Shown: positions 55,298 through 58,875 of the stretch, piece by piece
Layout of the letters: each line of letters starts with the position of its first letter
Position numbering within the stretch: the stretch's first letter is position 1
Assembly: GCF_000622895.1 (NCBI RefSeq)
Contig: NZ_AVCC01000011.1
Coordinates: 1 to 58,875, forward strand
From: Herminiimonas sp. CN
GTDB taxonomy: Bacteria > Pseudomonadota > Gammaproteobacteria > Burkholderiales > Burkholderiaceae_D
Length of the DNA stretch: 58,875 bases
Direction: 5' to 3'
Made by a program: the position numbers and the translations under genes
Notes under the pieces: generated by a model
What the model was told of the DNA's origin: nothing
Database searches by the model: none
What the model saw: only the letters and a program-made list of their open reading frames with translations

Positions 55298-57102
55298 TGG
55301 ATGACATGCTCAAGGAGTTCGTGGTCGAAGCGCTGGAGCTCGCCACCAATGTTGAAGAACATCTATTGGTGCTGGAACGCCAGCCGGATGATCAGAATAC
55401 TTTGAATGCGCTGTTCCGGTCGTTTCATACGATCAAGGGCGGTGCCGGCTTCATGAATCTGACGGCAATGGTATCGGCCTGTCATCTGACAGAAAACCTA
55501 TTTGATGCTCTGCGCACCGGTGCCGCACCTGTGACGCCGATTGCGATTGAGGCAGCCCTGCAGGCCAGCGGCTTTGTTGCGGATCAGCTTGGCGAGTTGG
55601 CCAATGGCACTGCAGCCGAACAATTGGCGGCCATGCCTGATGCACTGCAGGCCATCCTGACTGCGGCGATCGACGGCAATGCGCAGCTTGCTCCACCGGC
55701 TGTGGTCGCCGCTGTGGTGCCGAATCTTGCTGGTCAACCGGATTGGGATGCATATTATCATGCACTAATTCCCGCGCATGTGCTGCCGTCTACGGCGCCA
55801 GCAATAACGCCGACATCTGCTCCAGCTTTGGCCTCCGCTGCAGTTGCAACCTCTGCAACGGTAACAAAAACCGAAAAAACTCCTCCTGGAACCCCTGCAG
55901 CCAAATCAACAGCACCCGTGATTGAAGATAGCATCCGGATTGATGCGGTTAAGCTCGACACATTGCTGGAGGTAGCAGGAGAGTCCGTACAGGCCGCCAA
56001 CCAAGCAGCCGTGTTGTTGGAAAAATTGGCGCAATTCAAGTTCGAAGGCGATGCTACGACACTGGTGGCCACGCTGACAGAAACAATAGAGCGCGCGTCG
56101 CGCTATTCAACCGAATTGCAGCGAGCCACTCTGGCTACCCGAATGCAGCCGGTCGGCCGGTTGTTCCAGAGATTTCCCCGCCTGATTCGGGAGCTGGCCA
56201 AGGATCTCGGCAAGGAAGTCGAACTGGCGATCAAGGGAGCAGAAACTGAAGTCGACCGGGTGGTGGTCGACAGCTTGTATGACCCGCTGGTACATATGCT
56301 GCGCAACTCGCTTGATCATGGCGTGGAAAGCCAGGAAGATCGCATCAAGGTGGGAAAACCCCCGAAATCAACCATATCGCTAACCGCCTGGCAGGAAGCC
56401 AGCAGCGTGATGATCGAGGTGGCCGATGACGGCAAAGGCATGAACGCGCAGTTTCTGCGCGAGAAAGCCCGCACCAAAGGATTGATCGGCGAGAACGATG
56501 CGCAGACCGATGAAGAAGCATTTCAACTAGTGTTTTTACCCGGATTTTCCACCAAGGAAGTCGCTACTGCGGTATCGGGTCGCGGAGTCGGCATGGACGT
56601 GGTAAAAACCGCGGTCGACAAGCATCGCGGCACGATTCGGATTGATTCCCGTCTCGGGCAGGGCACGCGTTTTCTGATTCGCCTGCCAATCGAGCTCTCG
56701 ATTGTGCCGACCATGCTGGTACGCACCAGCGGTGCGGCGCTGGCAATGCCGCTGGCAGTAATCGAACGTGTGGTAGAACTGCCGGAAACATTTTCCGAAG
56801 TCGGCGGAGCTCCTACGCTGCGCGATCAAGGTCGACCGTTGCTGGTACGCTCACTGGCCGAGATTCTCGGTTATGAGGCATGTGTGGAACGGGTTGGGAT
56901 CGTGATTGCGGCACCGCAGCCCTATATTCTCGCCATGGAAGCAGTTGAAGGCACTGCCGATCTGGTCATCAAGCCATTATCCTGCCTTAATGTTCCCGGC
57001 ATTACTGGAACCGCACGTTCTGCCGAAGGCGAACTGGTACTGGTAATTGGCCTGAGCTACTTGCTCGACAGTTGCCGCACCGGTGCGCGCGTGACAGCAT
57101 AA
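55297..57102 (+). CDS. cheA: CheA-type histidine kinase
   Basis: A 601-residue CheA. The P1 phosphotransfer domain carries FRSFHTIKGGAGF (His44); an Ala/Thr-rich linker (about 165-205) replaces a recognisable CheY-binding P2 domain; P3 dimerisation helices follow (about 210-280; RIDAVKLDTLLEVAGESV). The P4 ATPase has N-box DPLVHMLRNSLDHGVE, G1 VADDGKGM and G2 GRGVGMDVVKTAV, and a CheW-like P5 domain ends the protein (about 465-600). It autophosphorylates and passes phosphate to a response regulator not present in this window. It is translationally coupled to cheZ, suggesting a dedicated kinase-phosphatase pair. Confidence 0.9.
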   Translation: MDDMLKEFVVEALELATNVEEHLLVLERQPDDQNTLNALFRSFHTIKGGAGFMNLTAMVSACHLTENLFDALRTGAAPVTPIAIEAALQASGFVADQLGELANGTAAEQLAAMPDALQAILTAAIDGNAQLAPPAVVAAVVPNLAGQPDWDAYYHALIPAHVLPSTAPAITPTSAPALASAAVATSATVTKTEKTPPGTPAAKSTAPVIEDSIRIDAVKLDTLLEVAGESVQAANQAAVLLEKLAQFKFEGDATTLVATLTETIERASRYSTELQRATLATRMQPVGRLFQRFPRLIRELAKDLGKEVELAIKGAETEVDRVVVDSLYDPLVHMLRNSLDHGVESQEDRIKVGKPPKSTISLTAWQEASSVMIEVADDGKGMNAQFLREKARTKGLIGENDAQTDEEAFQLVFLPGFSTKEVATAVSGRGVGMDVVKTAVDKHRGTIRIDSRLGQGTRFLIRLPIELSIVPTMLVRTSGAALAMPLAVIERVVELPETFSEVGGAPTLRDQGRPLLVRSLAEILGYEACVERVGIVIAAPQPYILAMEAVEGTADLVIKPLSCLNVPGITGTARSAEGELVLVIGLSYLLDSCRTGARVTA

Positions 57103-57127
57103 CAGCTTGATTACCTGCTGATGGGAT

Positions 57128-57157
57128 ACCGCATCGCATGGTGCGGTTCTCATTTTT
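57128..57157 (+). terminator. Terminator after cheA
   Basis: ACCGCA (57128-57133) pairs with TGCGGT (57142-57147) across an 8-nt loop, followed by TCTCATTTTT. It separates cheZA from mnmE. Confidence 0.6.
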
Positions 57158-57341
57158 CGATTGAAAAATCCCGCTAACCCTGACAGTCAGCCCGACAACT
57201 GACTGCAGTCGAACATTGTTTAGGGGGGAGACGCAGATTAATTCATGTCGTCAGAACTAGGCCCCAATAAAATCAACAACTTACCGTGGATTTTTCTGGA
57301 GTATCGGAATTAATCCCCGCTTCCTTAGGTAAAATCGCAGC

Positions 57342-58715
57342 ATGAATCTTGATACATCCCCCATAGCAGCCATTGCCACCGCTCCAGGACGCGGTGGAAT
57401 TGGCATAGTACGCGTGTCCGGCAAAAATCTTGCTACGTTACTGCAAACACTGGGTTTCCAACTCAAGCCGCGTCAAGCAACTTATTTGCCTTTCACACAG
57501 GCTGATGGCAGCATCATCGATCAGGGGCTGGCAATCCATTTCAAGGCTCCACATTCCTACACCGGCGAAGATGTACTGGAACTGCAGGGCCACGGCGGGC
57601 CGGTAGTCTTGCGCATGCTGCTGGCACGCTGCTTGGAAGCGGGGCAGGAAATCGGATTGCGGCTGGCACAGCCAGGCGAATTCACGCATCGGGCTTTTCT
57701 TAACGACAAACTCGATCTGGCACAGGCCGAAGCGGTTGCCGATTTGATCGAAGCCTCGACCGAGGCTGCGGTAAAGTCGGCTTCGCAGTCGTTATCAGGT
57801 GTTTTTTCGAAGGTAATCCATCTTCTGGTCGAACAAGTGGTGCAATTGCGCATGCTGGTTGAGGCGACCCTTGATTTTCCAGAAGAGGAAATTGATTTCC
57901 TGGAAAAATCCAATGCACGTAACCAACTGGCACACATTCAGCAGACTTTGCACACAGTCCTGCTGCAAGCACAGCAGGGCGCCCTGCTGCGCGAAGGCTT
58001 GAACGTAGTACTGGCCGGTAAGCCCAACGTCGGCAAATCCTCGCTGCTGAACGCGTTGGCCGGAGCGGAAGTAGCGATCGTCACGCCGATTGCCGGTACC
58101 ACGCGCGACAAGGTGACTGAAACCATTCAGATCGAAGGCATCCCACTCAATATCATCGATACTGCCGGCATTCGCGCCGCCGATGATGCTAATGACGAGG
58201 TCGAGCGTATTGGCATTGAGCGCACTTGGATCGAAGTTGACAAGGCCGACGTGATCCTGCATCTGCTGGACGCGGGGCGGGGACCGACCCGCGAAGATGA
58301 AACCATCGTAGCGCGTTTTCCAAGCGGAGTGCCGGTGATTCGCATCTGGAACAAGATCGATCTGTCCGGCCACAAGCCCAGCATCGACACCATGCTGGAC
58401 GCCACCCATATCTACCTATCAGCACAGGACAAGAGCGGGGTTGAGCTGTTGCGTGCGGAATTGCTGCGCATTGCCGGCTGGCAGCAAACCGGGGAATCGG
58501 TATATCTAGCACGCGAACGCCACCTGCTTGCATTGCGTGCCGCACGCGACCATATTCAGGCGGCAACGGAGTTTGCCGCACAAAACGATCATTCACTCGA
58601 CCTACTGGCAGAGGAGTTGCGCTTGGCTCAGGAGCAGCTCAACAGCATCACTGGTGAATTTACGTCCGATGATTTGCTGGGAGCAATTTTTAATCGTTTT
58701 TGTATAGGCAAATAG
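57342..58715 (+). CDS. mnmE: tRNA modification GTPase MnmE
   Basis: A 457-residue GTPase that, with MnmG, makes 5-carboxymethylaminomethyl uridine at the tRNA wobble position. The N-terminal formyl-THF domain opens [23 protein letters not shown]. The GTPase domain (about residues 220-380) has [14 protein letters not shown], the DTAGIR switch-II motif and NKID. The C-terminal FCIGK carries the essential cysteine. About 240 bp and a terminator separate it from cheA, so it has its own promoter. Confidence 0.97.
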   Translation: MNLDTSPIAAIATAPGRGGIGIVRVSGKNLATLLQTLGFQLKPRQATYLPFTQADGSIIDQGLAIHFKAPHSYTGEDVLELQGHGGPVVLRMLLARCLEAGQEIGLRLAQPGEFTHRAFLNDKLDLAQAEAVADLIEASTEAAVKSASQSLSGVFSKVIHLLVEQVVQLRMLVEATLDFPEEEIDFLEKSNARNQLAHIQQTLHTVLLQAQQGALLREGLNVVLAGKPNVGKSSLLNALAGAEVAIVTPIAGTTRDKVTETIQIEGIPLNIIDTAGIRAADDANDEVERIGIERTWIEVDKADVILHLLDAGRGPTREDETIVARFPSGVPVIRIWNKIDLSGHKPSIDTMLDATHIYLSAQDKSGVELLRAELLRIAGWQQTGESVYLARERHLLALRAARDHIQAATEFAAQNDHSLDLLAEELRLAQEQLNSITGEFTSDDLLGAIFNRFCIGK

Positions 58716-58865
58716 ATGGGCGGTTTCAATGCCAAAGCGCAACAAGATCAAGTTTACTTGTCCACACAGCATCAATTTTTTTACCTGGTTCGGAATAAAA
58801 CGGAAGGCTGCGTTTTCGTCACGCTTACGGATTACGCGGTTTTAAATCTCCCCGAACGGGCATAA
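58716..58865 (+). CDS. Possible 49-residue small protein after mnmE
   Basis: The ATG follows the mnmE stop directly (TAGATG), which would allow coupled translation by re-initiation. The product starts MGGFNAKAQQDQVYLSTQ, includes HQFFYLVRNKTEGCVFV and ends TDYAVLNLPERA. No family is recognised and there is no independent ribosome-binding site beyond a weak AGG. It may be a real small protein or chance. Confidence 0.3.
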   Translation: MGGFNAKAQQDQVYLSTQHQFFYLVRNKTEGCVFVTLTDYAVLNLPERA

Positions 58866-58875
58866 AAACCAACCC

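Overview
The window is a dense, GC-rich (about 60%) stretch of a betaproteobacterial chromosome spanning the replication-origin region. It carries dnaA, dnaN and gyrB on one side of an oriC-like spacer, and rpmH, rnpA, yidD, yidC and mnmE on the other. This order, the codon bias and the gene set fit Burkholderiales, possibly Oxalobacteraceae; the family is inference, because no rRNA is present. I see no tRNA, rRNA, CRISPR array, prophage or insertion sequence.

Layout. 0.2-2.5 kb: an HD-GYP c-di-GMP phosphodiesterase, a DUF1003 membrane protein and a DUF465 small protein. 2.5-7 kb: a MocR regulator divergent from an omega-amino-acid transaminase and a CoA-acylating semialdehyde dehydrogenase (beta-alanine-type catabolism). 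7.3-12.6 kb: DUF2946, TonB, a TonB-dependent receptor, a Cys-rich BNR protein and a thioredoxin-fold protein, possibly a metal (copper) acquisition set. 12.7-18.2 kb: a SulP transporter lacking a normal start codon, an AbrB-type membrane protein, a CsoR/FrmR-family repressor with its own operator, a CAP-domain lipoprotein and a MobA-like cytidylyltransferase. 18.4-24.4 kb: a MarR regulator divergent from a hydroxybenzoyl-CoA-type thioesterase and a Liv-type ABC importer. 24.8-31.5 kb: an RND/MMPL - YCF48 - DUF1329 - DUF1302 operon behind a sigma-54 promoter. 32-41.3 kb: a Chromatium-type 2[4Fe-4S] ferredoxin, a two-subunit 2-oxoacid:ferredoxin oxidoreductase, and 4-hydroxybenzoyl-CoA reductase (hcrCAB) with an XdhC chaperone. 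41.4-45.4 kb: a lipoprotein caspase-like protease, a CHASE2 membrane protein and a small lipoprotein in one operon. 46-58.9 kb: the origin region, with a cheZ-cheA pair lying between yidC and mnmE.

How it fits together. Liv importer plus thioesterase, MobA-like enzyme, XdhC, ferredoxin, 2-oxoacid oxidoreductase and HcrCAB make a coherent module for handling aromatic acids: uptake, CoA-thioester control, reductive removal of the para-hydroxyl, low-potential electrons from 2-oxoacid oxidation, and Mo-cofactor supply. A near-identical 15-bp element (GTTTTATATMAAACA) occurs upstream of korA and hcrC. A diverged copy lies in the MarR/thioesterase promoter. This suggests one regulon, perhaps run by the MarR protein. 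No benzoyl-CoA reductase or ring-cleavage genes are in the window.
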